Positions 1 through 7,923 of a stretch of DNA of 35,527 bases are shown piece by piece (within the stretch, counting starts at the first letter, position 1; each line of letters starts with the position of its first letter). Both the position numbers and the translations under genes were made by a program. This DNA comes from Anaerolineales bacterium (GTDB lineage: Bacteria; Chloroflexota; Anaerolineae; Anaerolineales; UBA11657), in contig JAKUPR010000013.1 of NCBI GenBank assembly GCA_022450585.1, forward strand, positions 1-35,527, read 5' to 3'. Below the pieces are notes generated by a model. The model had not been told where the DNA came from. It did no database searches and worked only from the letters and a program-made list of their open reading frames with translations.

Positions 1-2
1 TA

Positions 3-800
3 GCAGCACTTCTGATGTCTTTGGGGCTGTGGCTACTTCTTCGCCGTCATGCGGGATGGGCATCTGGTATCGTGATAGGATTGGCTATGCTGGCCAAAGT
101 TACTGTTTATGTTCTCGTGCCGGTGTCTGTTCTTGCATTGATAGTGCGGGCTCGGCGACGACGATGGAATTGGAGTGAATTTCGGTCAGTGATTTTGCAG
201 ATTTTGGTACTGGGCGGACTTTGGTGGGGACGCAACATCTTGGTCTACGGATGGCCAGATGTACTTGGTTTACAGCGCCATGCTGATATTGTGGTTGGGC
301 AACCTCGTAGCGTCACATGGTTGTCTAATTATGGATTAGTTGGATTTGGCGTGCGCTTTGTGCAAACTAGCTTTCAGAGTTTCTGGGGTAACTTTGGTTG
401 GATGGGAGTTCCTATGGGCGCGCAAGTCTACCGGTTGCTCGGGTTATTTTCTCTCTTGATGGCGTCTGGACTATTCATTGCCTTTAGGCGTCGTCCATCT
501 CTTTTTCCGTGGCAGCGTGATGGTATGATGTTGTTGGCAGTCACAGTGTTTGTCGTTTTCATTCAATATCTAGTCTATAATCTGACATTTGTTCAACATC
601 AGGGTCGTTATTTGTTTCCCGCATTGGTTCCTCTAGCTCTGGCTTGTGCTGTTGCAACATGGGGCTGGGCTACTATATTAGCGGGTGTATGGCCGTCGGG
701 GGCATGGGCGTTGCGGTGGCTGCCAGCAGTGTTAGCGCCTGGCATGGCTGCTCTTTCTCTGTACGCTCTTTTTGGTGTGCTGATTCCATCTTTTTCATAG
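3..800 (+). CDS. Polytopic membrane protein, GT39/PMT-like or DUF2142-like (5' end outside window)
   Basis: The reading frame is open to the window edge, so this is the C-terminal part of a longer protein; the internal ATG at 15 is probably not the start. About 265 residues are visible, with six or more hydrophobic segments separated by short Arg-rich loops. The stretch GLAMLAKVTVY and the later QGRYLFPALVPLAL resemble conserved parts of dolichyl-phosphate-mannose-type (GT39) glycosyltransferases and DUF2142 membrane proteins, which use polyprenyl-linked sugars at the outer membrane face. The catalytic acidic loop of GT39 enzymes would lie in the missing N-terminal part, so the activity cannot be confirmed. 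The next gene, RNase J, has its own promoter and is functionally unrelated. Confidence 0.6.
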   Translation, partial: AALLMSLGLWLLLRRHAGWASGIVIGLAMLAKVTVYVLVPVSVLALIVRARRRRWNWSEFRSVILQILVLGGLWWGRNILVYGWPDVLGLQRHADIVVGQPRSVTWLSNYGLVGFGVRFVQTSFQSFWGNFGWMGVPMGAQVYRLLGLFSLLMASGLFIAFRRRPSLFPWQRDGMMLLAVTVFVVFIQYLVYNLTFVQHQGRYLFPALVPLALACAVATWGWATILAGVWPSGAWALRWLPAVLAPGMAALSLYALFGVLIPSFS

Positions 801-812
801 GATATGTGGGTT

Positions 813-841
813 TTGACAGTAGTGGATGCTTATGATACACT
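813..841 (+). promoter_or_regulatory. Sigma70-type promoter for rnj
   Basis: TTGACA (813-818) and TACACT (836-841) are separated by 17 bases. Transcription would start near 848, giving RNase J a leader of about 170 bases. It lies just after the stop of the preceding gene. Confidence 0.6.
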
Positions 842-911
842 TGCTGTAAGAGAAAAGATGATTGTCTTAGGGGGCGTTTCGGATCGAATAACCTACGCCT
901 GAAAGCTGGTT

Positions 912-939
912 GGGTAAAAGCCATAGGGTAAAAGCCATA
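912..939 (+). repeat. Perfect 14-base tandem duplication in the rnj leader
   Basis: The unit GGGTAAAAGCCATA occurs twice head to tail (912-925 and 926-939). It sits between the predicted promoter and a terminator-like hairpin. It matches no riboswitch signature I recognise and could be a recent duplication or two copies of a protein or RNA contact site. Confidence 0.8.
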
Positions 940-962
940 ACTGGATAACTGTGAGGGAGCTT

Positions 963-996
963 CCCGACGGACAAGACTGTTCCGGCGGGTTTTTTT
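963..996 (+). terminator. Intrinsic terminator-like hairpin in the rnj leader
   Basis: CCCGACGGA (963-971) pairs with TCCGGCGGG (981-989) with one mismatch, across a 9-base loop, and is followed by seven T residues. It lies 23 bases before the rnj start and downstream of a good promoter. It may be an attenuator, or the end of a short RNA of about 150 nt. A small alternative hairpin (GGGA-GCT-TCCC, 955-964) overlaps its left arm. Confidence 0.6.
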
Positions 997-1018
997 ATTG
1001 GAGTGAACTAAGAAAGAG

Positions 1019-2662
1019 ATGACAGATAAAACGCTAAAGATAATTCCCCTAGGAGGACTTGGGGAAGTTGGAAAAAATATGATGGTGTTGGAATATGGCC
1101 GTAATATTCTCATCGTCGACACTGGACTGATGTTTCCAGAAAGTAATATGTGGGGAGTAGACTACATCATTCCCGATTTTAGATACTTGGACGATAGGCG
1201 TGACCTTGTGCGCGGCATTGTGGTTACTCATGGTCATGAAGACCATACAGGTGCAATTCGTCATGTGGCTCAACATATTGACGCGCCGATTTATGGCACC
1301 CCATTAACTTGTGGGCTGCTAGAAGCTAAATTACGCTATGCGAAGTTGTATAAAGAAGGCAGGCTTCATGTAGTCAATGCGGGGGATATGCTCAGCATAG
1401 GTCCTTTCGAGGTCGAGTTGTTTCATGTTTGCCATAGTATTCCCGATGCAGTAGGTCTCGGGATAACCACGCCGGTAGGATTGGTGGTGCATTCGGGAGA
1501 CTTCAAACTTGACCAGACTCCAGTCGATGACTGGCCAACTGATTTCGCTAAATTGGGAGAATTCGCTGGCAGGGGTGTGCTTGCGTTGCTGTCCGATTCT
1601 ACCAATGCTGATCAACCTGGATGGACTCGGTCGGAGTCCGTTGTAGATGATGCATTTGACGAAATATTCCGGGAATCTGAAGGACGAATCTTAGTGGCTA
1701 CTTTCGCTTCTTTGATATCGCGCATTCAGCAGGTAATTAACGCTGCAAATCATCATGGGCGCCGGGTAGCACTAGTTGGGACCTCGATGGTGGTCAATTC
1801 TAAAATGGCCCTGAAGTTAGGCTACTTGAAGGATCCCGACGGGGTTCTGTTGCCGCTTGATCAGGCGTTGGGGTTGCCCAAAAATAAGGTGGCCTTGATG
1901 ATGACTGGATCTCAGGGAGAACCTTCGTCTATTCTGGGTCGTTTGTCGGTGGGACGAAATCGTCAGTTCGGTCTGGAAGAAGGGGATACTGTCGTCGTAT
2001 CGGCACATCCGATTCCTGGTAATGAGGAGATAGTTTCTCGAACAATCAATAACCTGATTCGGCGCGGGGCTCGCGTGATGTATGATCCACTGCTGCCTGT
2101 ACACGTCTCTGGTCATGCTCATGCTGAGGAGCAGAAACAGCTGATTCGTATGGTGAAACCGAAATTCTTTGTGCCAGTGCACGGTGAATTAAAGATGTTG
2201 CACGCGCATAGTGCATTGGCACGTGAAGTAGGGGTTGATTCTGAGAACATAGCCGTTGTGGAAAATGGCACGGTCCTTGAATTGACGAGTGACACTCTAA
2301 AGGTATCCGGGCGGGTTCCAGGGGGATACGTCTATGTTGACGGAGCTGGTGTGGGTGATATTGGTCCGCAGGTCCTCCGTGAGCGGGACCGCTTGGCTAG
2401 TGACGGTTTCGTTATCGTAAGTCTGCTTGTGGATGCGGAGACACGGGAGTTGGTAAACAGTCCGAAGATTACCTCGCGTGGATTTGTGTTCGTGAGGGAT
2501 TCTGCGAAATTGTTCCATCGTGCTGCTGAGAAAGCTACATCAGTAGTTGAACATAGCCCTAATGGAAAAATTGGTCGCCGGGTTGAGGATCAACTCTCGG
2601 AGTTTTTCTACAAGGAAACGAAACGGCGCCCGATGGTTTTTGCCCTAGTCAACGAAGTCTAA
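1019..2662 (+). CDS. rnj: Ribonuclease J
   Basis: This 547-residue protein is a typical RNase J, a zinc-dependent metallo-beta-lactamase/beta-CASP nuclease with endo- and 5'-3' exonuclease activity in mRNA decay and rRNA maturation. The N-terminal IPLGGLGEVGKN and the metal-binding motif THGHEDHTGA (His71, His73, Asp75, His76) are intact. VSGHAHAEEQ and PKFFVPVHGE are the conserved beta-CASP and distal lactamase motifs. The length is normal for the family. The ATG is preceded only by a weak Shine-Dalgarno (AAAGAG). The gene is monocistronic, behind a promoter at 813-841 and a leader with a terminator-like hairpin. It converges on tsaD with only 7 bases between the stops. Confidence 0.95.
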   Translation: MTDKTLKIIPLGGLGEVGKNMMVLEYGRNILIVDTGLMFPESNMWGVDYIIPDFRYLDDRRDLVRGIVVTHGHEDHTGAIRHVAQHIDAPIYGTPLTCGLLEAKLRYAKLYKEGRLHVVNAGDMLSIGPFEVELFHVCHSIPDAVGLGITTPVGLVVHSGDFKLDQTPVDDWPTDFAKLGEFAGRGVLALLSDSTNADQPGWTRSESVVDDAFDEIFRESEGRILVATFASLISRIQQVINAANHHGRRVALVGTSMVVNSKMALKLGYLKDPDGVLLPLDQALGLPKNKVALMMTGSQGEPSSILGRLSVGRNRQFGLEEGDTVVVSAHPIPGNEEIVSRTINNLIRRGARVMYDPLLPVHVSGHAHAEEQKQLIRMVKPKFFVPVHGELKMLHAHSALAREVGVDSENIAVVENGTVLELTSDTLKVSGRVPGGYVYVDGAGVGDIGPQVLRERDRLASDGFVIVSLLVDAETRELVNSPKITSRGFVFVRDSAKLFHRAAEKATSVVEHSPNGKIGRRVEDQLSEFFYKETKRRPMVFALVNEV

Positions 2663-2669
2663 GCCTTTC

Positions 2670-3701
2670 TTATATGAGTGGCCACGTAGGTCGGGCATCT
2701 AAGTCCCATCCATCACGTTGCCCGGCTTGATAACGCCAGTATCCGGCAGCGGCAATCATCGCCGCATTGTCAGTGCAAAGATGCCCTGGAGGATGATATA
2801 CTGGTATCTCTCCGGCTCTTTTCGTGATAGCTGCACAAAGAGCTAGGTTAGCTGAGACACCTCCGCTAACGAAAATAGCACGAGCTTTGTGCTTCTCAGC
2901 TGCCTGTACTGATTTCTCCTTGAGTACTTCGATAATTGCGCTTTGAAAACTAGCGGCGAGATCTGCTATGGGTAAATTTACGGAGCTAGGGTCCCGTCCC
3001 GTGTCCCACTCCGGGAAGCGTTGTTGGACGGCACGCATCACGGCGGTTTTTAAACCGCTAAACGAGAAATCCCAGCTATTGTCCATCCAAGCGCGAGGGA
3101 AGTCGAAAGCATCCGGGTTCCCTCCTTTGGCGGCTTCTTCCACGTTTGGTCCACCGGGATAGGGCAACCCTAGTAAGCGACCTACCTTGTCGAAGGCTTC
3201 ACCGGCTGCATCATCAAGAGTACCACCTAGGCGCTGGTATTTCAACTGCTCCTCTACTAGTATCATTTCTGTGTGCCCTCCGGAGACAATTAACGCTAGG
3301 ATTGGGAATTCTACTTCATGTGTATTTTCAGTGATTTGGAGGGAACAAATATGACCTTCCAGATGATTAATTCCTATTAGTGGCAGTCTTCGGGCTAGAG
3401 CCAGTCCTTTAGCTGCGTTGAGCCCTACTAGAAGTGATCCTGCTAATCCTGGTCCACGAGTCACAGATATTGCGGAGATGTCGTCTAGACTGACATGTGC
3501 TTGTGCTAGTGCGCTGGCAATGACTTTGTGAATAGTCTCTATATGTGCTCGTGATGCCATCTCTGGAAAGATCCCGCCGTACTGCGCGTGTATCTCGGAT
3601 TGCGACGCGATAACATTGGAGAGAATCTCCACGCCTTCCTCTACTACTGCGGCAGCTGTTTCGTCGCATGAGGTCTCGATTCCCAGTATTCGTACTGTCA
3701 C
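2670..3701 (-). CDS. tsaD: tRNA N6-adenosine threonylcarbamoyltransferase TsaD
   Basis: TsaD (Kae1/YgjD/OSGEP family) transfers threonylcarbamoyl to A37 of ANN-decoding tRNAs. The N-terminal GIETSCDETAAAV, the metal-ligand motif NHLEGH (His113 and His117), VSGGVSANLAL and the distal CTDNAAMIAAAG are all present. The chosen GTG start at 3701 has AAAGGA nine bases upstream and gives 343 residues. An in-frame TTG at 3710 would add three residues but sits directly against that Shine-Dalgarno. It is the last gene of the minus-strand operon; the M24 peptidase gene ends 26 bases upstream. The TsaB, TsaE and TsaC partners are not in the window. Confidence 0.95.
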   Translation of the reverse strand: MTVRILGIETSCDETAAAVVEEGVEILSNVIASQSEIHAQYGGIFPEMASRAHIETIHKVIASALAQAHVSLDDISAISVTRGPGLAGSLLVGLNAAKGLALARRLPLIGINHLEGHICSLQITENTHEVEFPILALIVSGGHTEMILVEEQLKYQRLGGTLDDAAGEAFDKVGRLLGLPYPGGPNVEEAAKGGNPDAFDFPRAWMDNSWDFSFSGLKTAVMRAVQQRFPEWDTGRDPSSVNLPIADLAASFQSAIIEVLKEKSVQAAEKHKARAIFVSGGVSANLALCAAITKRAGEIPVYHPPGHLCTDNAAMIAAAGYWRYQAGQRDGWDLDARPTWPLI

Positions 3702-3727
3702 GGTATCCAATCCTTTCTATGATTCAC

Positions 3728-4960
3728 TTAGAGTGGTATCACAAGTTCTTTGTCAAACGATCCGATTGTTTCTGGTTGCCCATTTTCTGGTTTCATCCAG
3801 ACATAGTCTTCTACGCGTATGCCATAATCATCCTCCGGATAGTATAAACCCGGTTCTATGGTGAGTACCATACCTTCTTGTATCATCTCGTCTGGCGCGA
3901 CTGTTTCTGCTAGACGTGGGTACTCGTGGATACTGAGCCCAACGCCGTGTCCCAGAGAGTGTACGTACCCTTCATTAGTACCTGGATGACTACGGGTCGT
4001 ACAGTGTCCAAGACCTTCGAAAAAATCATTTACTGTACTTTGTAAAGACCTGCAAGATTGTCCGACCTCCAATTGGGAAAGTGCTAATTCTAATGCTGTC
4101 ACCACTTGTTGGTATGCCTTCTCGATTGTCGGCGATGCGTGACCTAGGCACCAAGTACGTGTAAAGTCATAGAAGTAGCCACCGCCCCTCTCCCGCGGGA
4201 AAAAATCAAATACGATTGTTTCTCCCAGTACAAGTGGCGAGTTTTCTGTACCACGAGAGTGCGGAACACCTGCATCGCGTCCGTTCGAAAGAATCATACC
4301 TTCGGCGTTCTCCAGATCGCGTTCCGCACTCCAGAGACGAATATGACGCTGCACATCTCCTATAGTTAGGGGTACACCACTCTTAGTCACAAGGTGGTTT
4401 TTTTCAATTCTGTGCGATGCTAGAAATTGGCGTGTGTCGGACACTACGCTTATAGCTCTGGTAGCCAGAGATCGGATACGCTTCATCTCAAATTCATCTT
4501 TGGTGATTTGTGCTAGCTGCAATATGTTCGGGGTTGGTTCGCCAATGAAAGATATCTCAGGCAAATGTTTACGTAACTCATGGAACAAGGCAATGGTGAA
4601 TCCCTGTTCCTCTCGACCGTACATACCAACGTTTCCACTGACCTTCAGTTCCTCAAATATATCTGAGACCATACGTGCATGTGCTGCTATATGATTGCCA
4701 TCTTCCTCCTGCAGTAGTTGTGGTAACTTATAACGGCTTTGGTCAATTATTAGTAAGCCTGATTTTGCTGCTTCGTCGCGCTCCATACCTATGACGATAA
4801 GCACTGGATCTTCACCGTGTTTCTTTATTAATAAGGTGTATTCCCCAACTTGGGCACCGTTGGTTAGGTAGTGCATCGCCGGGTTGTCGCGCGTGCCTCC
4901 ACTGACGAAGAGTGCATCCAGTTCGTGTTCTATCATTAGGAGGTCTAGATCCGATTTCAT
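3728..4960 (-). CDS. M24 family metallopeptidase (Xaa-Pro peptidase-like)
   Basis: The protein has the creatinase/aminopeptidase P layout: an N-terminal creatinase-like domain (to about residue 150) and a C-terminal pita-bread domain. With the ATG start, all five metal ligands are visible: Asp252 (VFDFF), Asp265 (YDFTRT), His338 (LGHGVGL), Glu369 (TIEPGLY) and Glu384 (IRVED). It probably cleaves Xaa-Pro peptides in the cytoplasm; no signal peptide is seen. The ATG at 4960 gives 410 residues. A TTG at 4978 would add six residues and overlap the selA stop by 8 bases. Neither start has a clear Shine-Dalgarno, so translational coupling to selA is likely. Substrate specificity cannot be told from sequence. 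Confidence 0.88.
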   Translation of the reverse strand: MKSDLDLLMIEHELDALFVSGGTRDNPAMHYLTNGAQVGEYTLLIKKHGEDPVLIVIGMERDEAAKSGLLIIDQSRYKLPQLLQEEDGNHIAAHARMVSDIFEELKVSGNVGMYGREEQGFTIALFHELRKHLPEISFIGEPTPNILQLAQITKDEFEMKRIRSLATRAISVVSDTRQFLASHRIEKNHLVTKSGVPLTIGDVQRHIRLWSAERDLENAEGMILSNGRDAGVPHSRGTENSPLVLGETIVFDFFPRERGGGYFYDFTRTWCLGHASPTIEKAYQQVVTALELALSQLEVGQSCRSLQSTVNDFFEGLGHCTTRSHPGTNEGYVHSLGHGVGLSIHEYPRLAETVAPDEMIQEGMVLTIEPGLYYPEDDYGIRVEDYVWMKPENGQPETIGSFDKELVIPL

Positions 4961-4970
4961 TTTGGGATAG

Positions 4971-6335
4971 TTATGCAAGCAACTGCTGTATTGTTGAAAT
5001 CAACATGTTGTCTGAGGAAGGAGGCACTGTGCGTAAGTCAAACACAACCCTGTCATCCTGTATGCGGGTGATGATTCTGCGATGACGTAATCTTTTAGTA
5101 AAGCTTTGCACCCCAGGCACTGGTAGAACCACCAGTTGTGTGATTAGCTGCTCGGTAGGCAGGCTGCCTCCCCCAATTGTTGATTGTCCAGGGATAATCT
5201 GACCACCAATAGCATCGGCCAAACGCTGGGATCGGATTTCGATTTCGCTCAAACTCATACTAATCATGCGCCATACTGGTATTTTCTGGGTTACCTCATC
5301 CTTCAAGTAATGTAGCATTGTTGCTGAAAGCGCGGCAAGGCAGAGTTTGTCAGCCCGAATTGCACGTGCTAGGGGATGTACCCTTAGTTCATTCAGGAAT
5401 GACTTTCGTCCGACTAATATACCGGCTTGTGGTCCTCCCACTAATTTGTCTCCGGAAAAGCATACTACGTCTGCACCGGAACTTAGGCTTTCCTGCACAG
5501 TAGGTTCGTGTCTTAGGCCAAATGCTGTGGTTTCAAGTAGTGCTCCTGAGCCTAGGTTATCTACCACGGGTAGCCCATGCTTGTGCCCGAGCTTGACTAT
5601 GTCCGGTAGATCGGGCTCAGTCGTAAAACCAATGATACGAAAGTTACTGTGATGCATGCGCAGGATTAGGGCTGCCTGATTTTCTATCGCTAAAATTGCA
5701 TCTTCGTAATCGTGTAAATGTGTGCGATTCGTGGTCCCGACTTCGATGAGTTTTCCTCCTGACTGATTTAACACATCCGGTAATCGGAATCCCCCGCCGA
5801 TTTCCACCAACTGTCCACGCGAAATCACAACACCTTTGTGCTGCGCTAGCGCCCTAAGAACTAGCAACAATGCAGCTGCGTTATTGTTTACTACGAGAGC
5901 AGCTTCCGCTCCGGTTACCCGGCATAGTAGTGTCTCGGTGTGAATACTGCGATTGCTTCGTTTTCCACTAACTATGTCAAACTCCAGCGTGCTGTAATCT
6001 CGAGCCACAGACAACATAGCGTCTTGTGCTTCATCTGAAAGGGGAGCTCTACCCAGATTGGTGTGTAGTATTACCCCGGTTGCATTGATGAGTTCGTGCA
6101 GTGTGGGCTCGTTTTGTTCCCGGAGCCACGATGCGGCTCGTTCGATTAACTCTGTGGCGGATGGTGGTGTTCTGTCGAGAGCGTCACTCGTCAGTTTGGC
6201 GCGACTCTCTGCTAGAACCTGACGGACAGCTGTGGTTGTTAGTGGGCGCCCGAATGTTCTCAAAAGATCTGCTGATGCGTCGTTATGCAGCAAAGTGTCT
6301 ACGCCTGGCAGGGCACGTAGTCTTTCATTCTCCAC
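4971..6335 (-). CDS. selA: L-seryl-tRNA(Sec) selenium transferase
   Basis: SelA is a PLP enzyme that converts seryl-tRNA(Sec) to selenocysteinyl-tRNA(Sec) using selenophosphate. The 454-residue length is normal. The N-terminal LRALPGVDTLL, the motif NNNAAALLL, GTTNRTHLHDYEDAI and the PLP-lysine motif SGDKLVGGPQAG (Lys297) are all present. Translation starts with GTG at 6335 and overlaps the end of the upstream membrane-protein gene by 11 bases. Presence of SelA implies that the organism makes selenoproteins, but selB, selD, the tRNA(Sec) gene and any gene with an in-frame UGA were not seen here. Confidence 0.95.
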   Translation of the reverse strand: MENERLRALPGVDTLLHNDASADLLRTFGRPLTTTAVRQVLAESRAKLTSDALDRTPPSATELIERAASWLREQNEPTLHELINATGVILHTNLGRAPLSDEAQDAMLSVARDYSTLEFDIVSGKRSNRSIHTETLLCRVTGAEAALVVNNNAAALLLVLRALAQHKGVVISRGQLVEIGGGFRLPDVLNQSGGKLIEVGTTNRTHLHDYEDAILAIENQAALILRMHHSNFRIIGFTTEPDLPDIVKLGHKHGLPVVDNLGSGALLETTAFGLRHEPTVQESLSSGADVVCFSGDKLVGGPQAGILVGRKSFLNELRVHPLARAIRADKLCLAALSATMLHYLKDEVTQKIPVWRMISMSLSEIEIRSQRLADAIGGQIIPGQSTIGGGSLPTEQLITQLVVLPVPGVQSFTKRLRHRRIITRIQDDRVVFDLRTVPPSSDNMLISTIQQLLA

Positions 6336-6735
6336 TAGATGTGCCTGGGTCCCAAAGGCTGCGTGCGCGCAGTTCTACAAACCATTCTATTGCCACAACT
6401 ACAAATGCCAGCAAAAGTACTATGCTCCAGTTGAGCGTACGACCTAATTGCAGCCATGCGAGAGTGACACCGAAGGTCCCCACCCAAATTGCCCGGCGCA
6501 TGAGAACCCGAGAGCTTATCACTCGACGTCCGAAGCGACGTGAGAGGAAAACAACGAACGGAACCGCTGTACCAGTCAATCCGGCCATGCCTAGCAGAAA
6601 AAACACCCAGCGCGCATCGACCGTGGGAACTGCGTACAGGAGCAGCGTAATCATGCCACCCCATCCGACTACAAATAGAGTGGCTGCAGCAATGTAAACG
6701 CTCATGTAACGCTCGGGAAATGTCTCCCTACCCAT
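6325..6735 (-). CDS. Small four-helix membrane protein, unknown function
   Basis: This 136-residue protein has about four hydrophobic segments (near residues 10-35, 43-65, 82-97 and 103-120) with an Arg-rich loop (SRRFGRR, LMRRA) between the second and third. I recognise no domain. It begins the minus-strand operon leading into selA, M24 peptidase and tsaD, and its stop overlaps the selA start by 11 bases, which supports it as a real translated gene. A TATAAT (minus strand, 6751-6746) lies 10 bases before the ATG, so the mRNA may start only a few bases before the coding sequence. Its role in the selenocysteine operon is unknown and may be incidental. Confidence 0.75.
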   Translation of the reverse strand: MGRETFPERYMSVYIAAATLFVVGWGGMITLLLYAVPTVDARWVFFLLGMAGLTGTAVPFVVFLSRRFGRRVISSRVLMRRAIWVGTFGVTLAWLQLGRTLNWSIVLLLAFVVVAIEWFVELRARSLWDPGTSSGE

Positions 6736-6745
6736 ACCTAAAGCA

Positions 6746-6751
6746 ATTATA
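6746..6751 (-). promoter_or_regulatory. Perfect -10 box for the minus-strand selA operon
   Basis: TATAAT on the minus strand ends 10 bases before the ATG at 6735. No good -35 is visible at 16-18 bases. The predicted start point is about 4 bases upstream of the ATG, giving a leaderless or nearly leaderless mRNA. Confidence 0.45.
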
Positions 6752-6892
6752 GCGCATGGTAAATGGAGCGCATAGCATGTCTATGTTGTCCGGCATCTAT
6801 GCAGAAATAGACCGGTTTACTTTTGTGCGGACCACTTCTGATTCTTAGGTCTACGGTTGTGTTTACAATCGGTGTGCCAGTGTATTAGAATT

Positions 6893-6921
6893 TTGACACG
6901 TGTGGATCCCACTGCTAGAAT
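6893..6921 (+). promoter_or_regulatory. Consensus promoter placing the start point at the ATG
   Basis: TTGACA (6893-6898), a 17-base spacer, then TAGAAT (6916-6921). Only six bases separate the -10 from the ATG at 6928, so transcription is predicted to start at the initiation codon itself. Confidence 0.7.
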
Positions 6922-6927
6922 GCAGGC

Positions 6928-7764
6928 ATGTCACATAAGCGTCCTCGTTTCTTCCCACGCACTGACCAATTGAGCGTAATTACAGCGACCATAGGTCTGG
7001 GCTATGTTCTGTCTCGCTTTATGTTCCTTCCTGACCGTACGGTAGAAACTATGCTTTTTGGGTCACCAATCAGCGTTCACGTTGATGGACAAGCTATTCT
7101 GATTATTCTGTTGGCTGCTTTGATAACTAACGGGACAGACGTTCTAATTCGCAGTCACCCCAGCTTTCGTCTGGAGCCACTAAACCTTCATCCTTTGAGT
7201 CACTGGATTATGCCCGTCTTGACCACTCTGACTGCGGGAGTAATTCTCAACAACATTCCAGAGCAGTCACTGTGGCTTTTGGGAATGATCGTTGGTGTGA
7301 GTATTTTGGTAATCGTATTAGTCATCGAGTATTCAGTCATTGAACCGGAGATGTCATTGATCTCACGATTGCAAATTGGCTATACTCTCCTTTCCTATCT
7401 TGTTGCACTTGTGGGGTTTGTCTGGGTGGCACAGCTTGGAGTCCGGAGTGTAATTTCCGGAACGAGCATACTACTAATTGGCGGGCTAATCTCTTTTCGC
7501 TTGCTGCTACTTCATGGAAGCGATTCTGCGGAAGCTGGTTGGAATAGTTTGGTTGTAGGGCTTATTCTGGCTGAGTTGATGTGGGCACTTGGCTATTGGG
7601 CACTTCCTCCAATGCTGGTTGGCTCATGGCTACTTATTGTGCTTCATTTATCAGTTGGGATTATATGCATGGGTCGAAAAAGAGTGACATTCGGACGCGC
7701 GGTCAGGGAGCACGCTATCGTAGCGCTTGTTGCGTTTGCGATATCTGCGCTGTTGTTGCTTTGA
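6928..7764 (+). CDS. Integral membrane protein, unknown function
   Basis: The 278-residue protein has roughly eight hydrophobic segments, a basic N-terminus (MSHKRPRFFPR) and short loops, with no catalytic motif that I recognise. It stands alone on the plus strand between two minus-strand operons and has its own near-consensus promoter at 6893-6921. No Shine-Dalgarno precedes the ATG, because the mRNA seems to begin at the ATG. It converges on the short gene at 7782-7922. It may belong to a Chloroflexota-restricted domain-of-unknown-function family, but I cannot assign one securely. Confidence 0.75.
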   Translation: MSHKRPRFFPRTDQLSVITATIGLGYVLSRFMFLPDRTVETMLFGSPISVHVDGQAILIILLAALITNGTDVLIRSHPSFRLEPLNLHPLSHWIMPVLTTLTAGVILNNIPEQSLWLLGMIVGVSILVIVLVIEYSVIEPEMSLISRLQIGYTLLSYLVALVGFVWVAQLGVRSVISGTSILLIGGLISFRLLLLHGSDSAEAGWNSLVVGLILAELMWALGYWALPPMLVGSWLLIVLHLSVGIICMGRKRVTFGRAVREHAIVALVAFAISALLLL

Positions 7765-7781
7765 TGATAAACTAAATCGGC

Positions 7782-7922
7782 CTAGCTTAACAAGCTAAGC
7801 AGTGGACCTAGTACCATCGCTGCTACAACTAGCAGACCAAGTATTATCAGAAACACATTTGTGCTTCGAGGACCTTGCGTAGGCCTTGAATAGGGTTGCT
7901 TTTTTTTCCGCTTTTTGCGCAT
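7782..7922 (-). CDS. 46-residue single-pass membrane peptide coupled to plsY
   Basis: The ATG lies one base after the plsY stop (TAAAATG), an arrangement typical of translational coupling. The peptide starts with a strongly basic head (MRKKRKKKQPYSRP) followed by one hydrophobic segment of about 24 residues (VFLIILGLLVVAAMVLGPLLSL) ending at the stop. That gives a cytoplasmic positive head and one membrane helix. It is too short for a function call. Its coupling to the phospholipid gene plsY suggests a membrane role, but this is inference. The coding sequence has an A8 run (codons 6-8) that could allow slippage. Confidence 0.6.
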   Translation of the reverse strand: MRKKRKKKQPYSRPTQGPRSTNVFLIILGLLVVAAMVLGPLLSLLS

Positions 7923-7923
7923 T

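Noticed and set aside
673-1122. 149-codon minus-strand frame across the rnj leader
   Set aside because: It overlaps two plus-strand genes, and its sequence reflects the antisense of the leader and terminator. No family resemblance.
6101-6697. 198-codon plus-strand frame opposite selA and its upstream gene
   Set aside because: Antisense shadow: Arg/Thr-rich low-quality translation, while both minus-strand genes have clear support.
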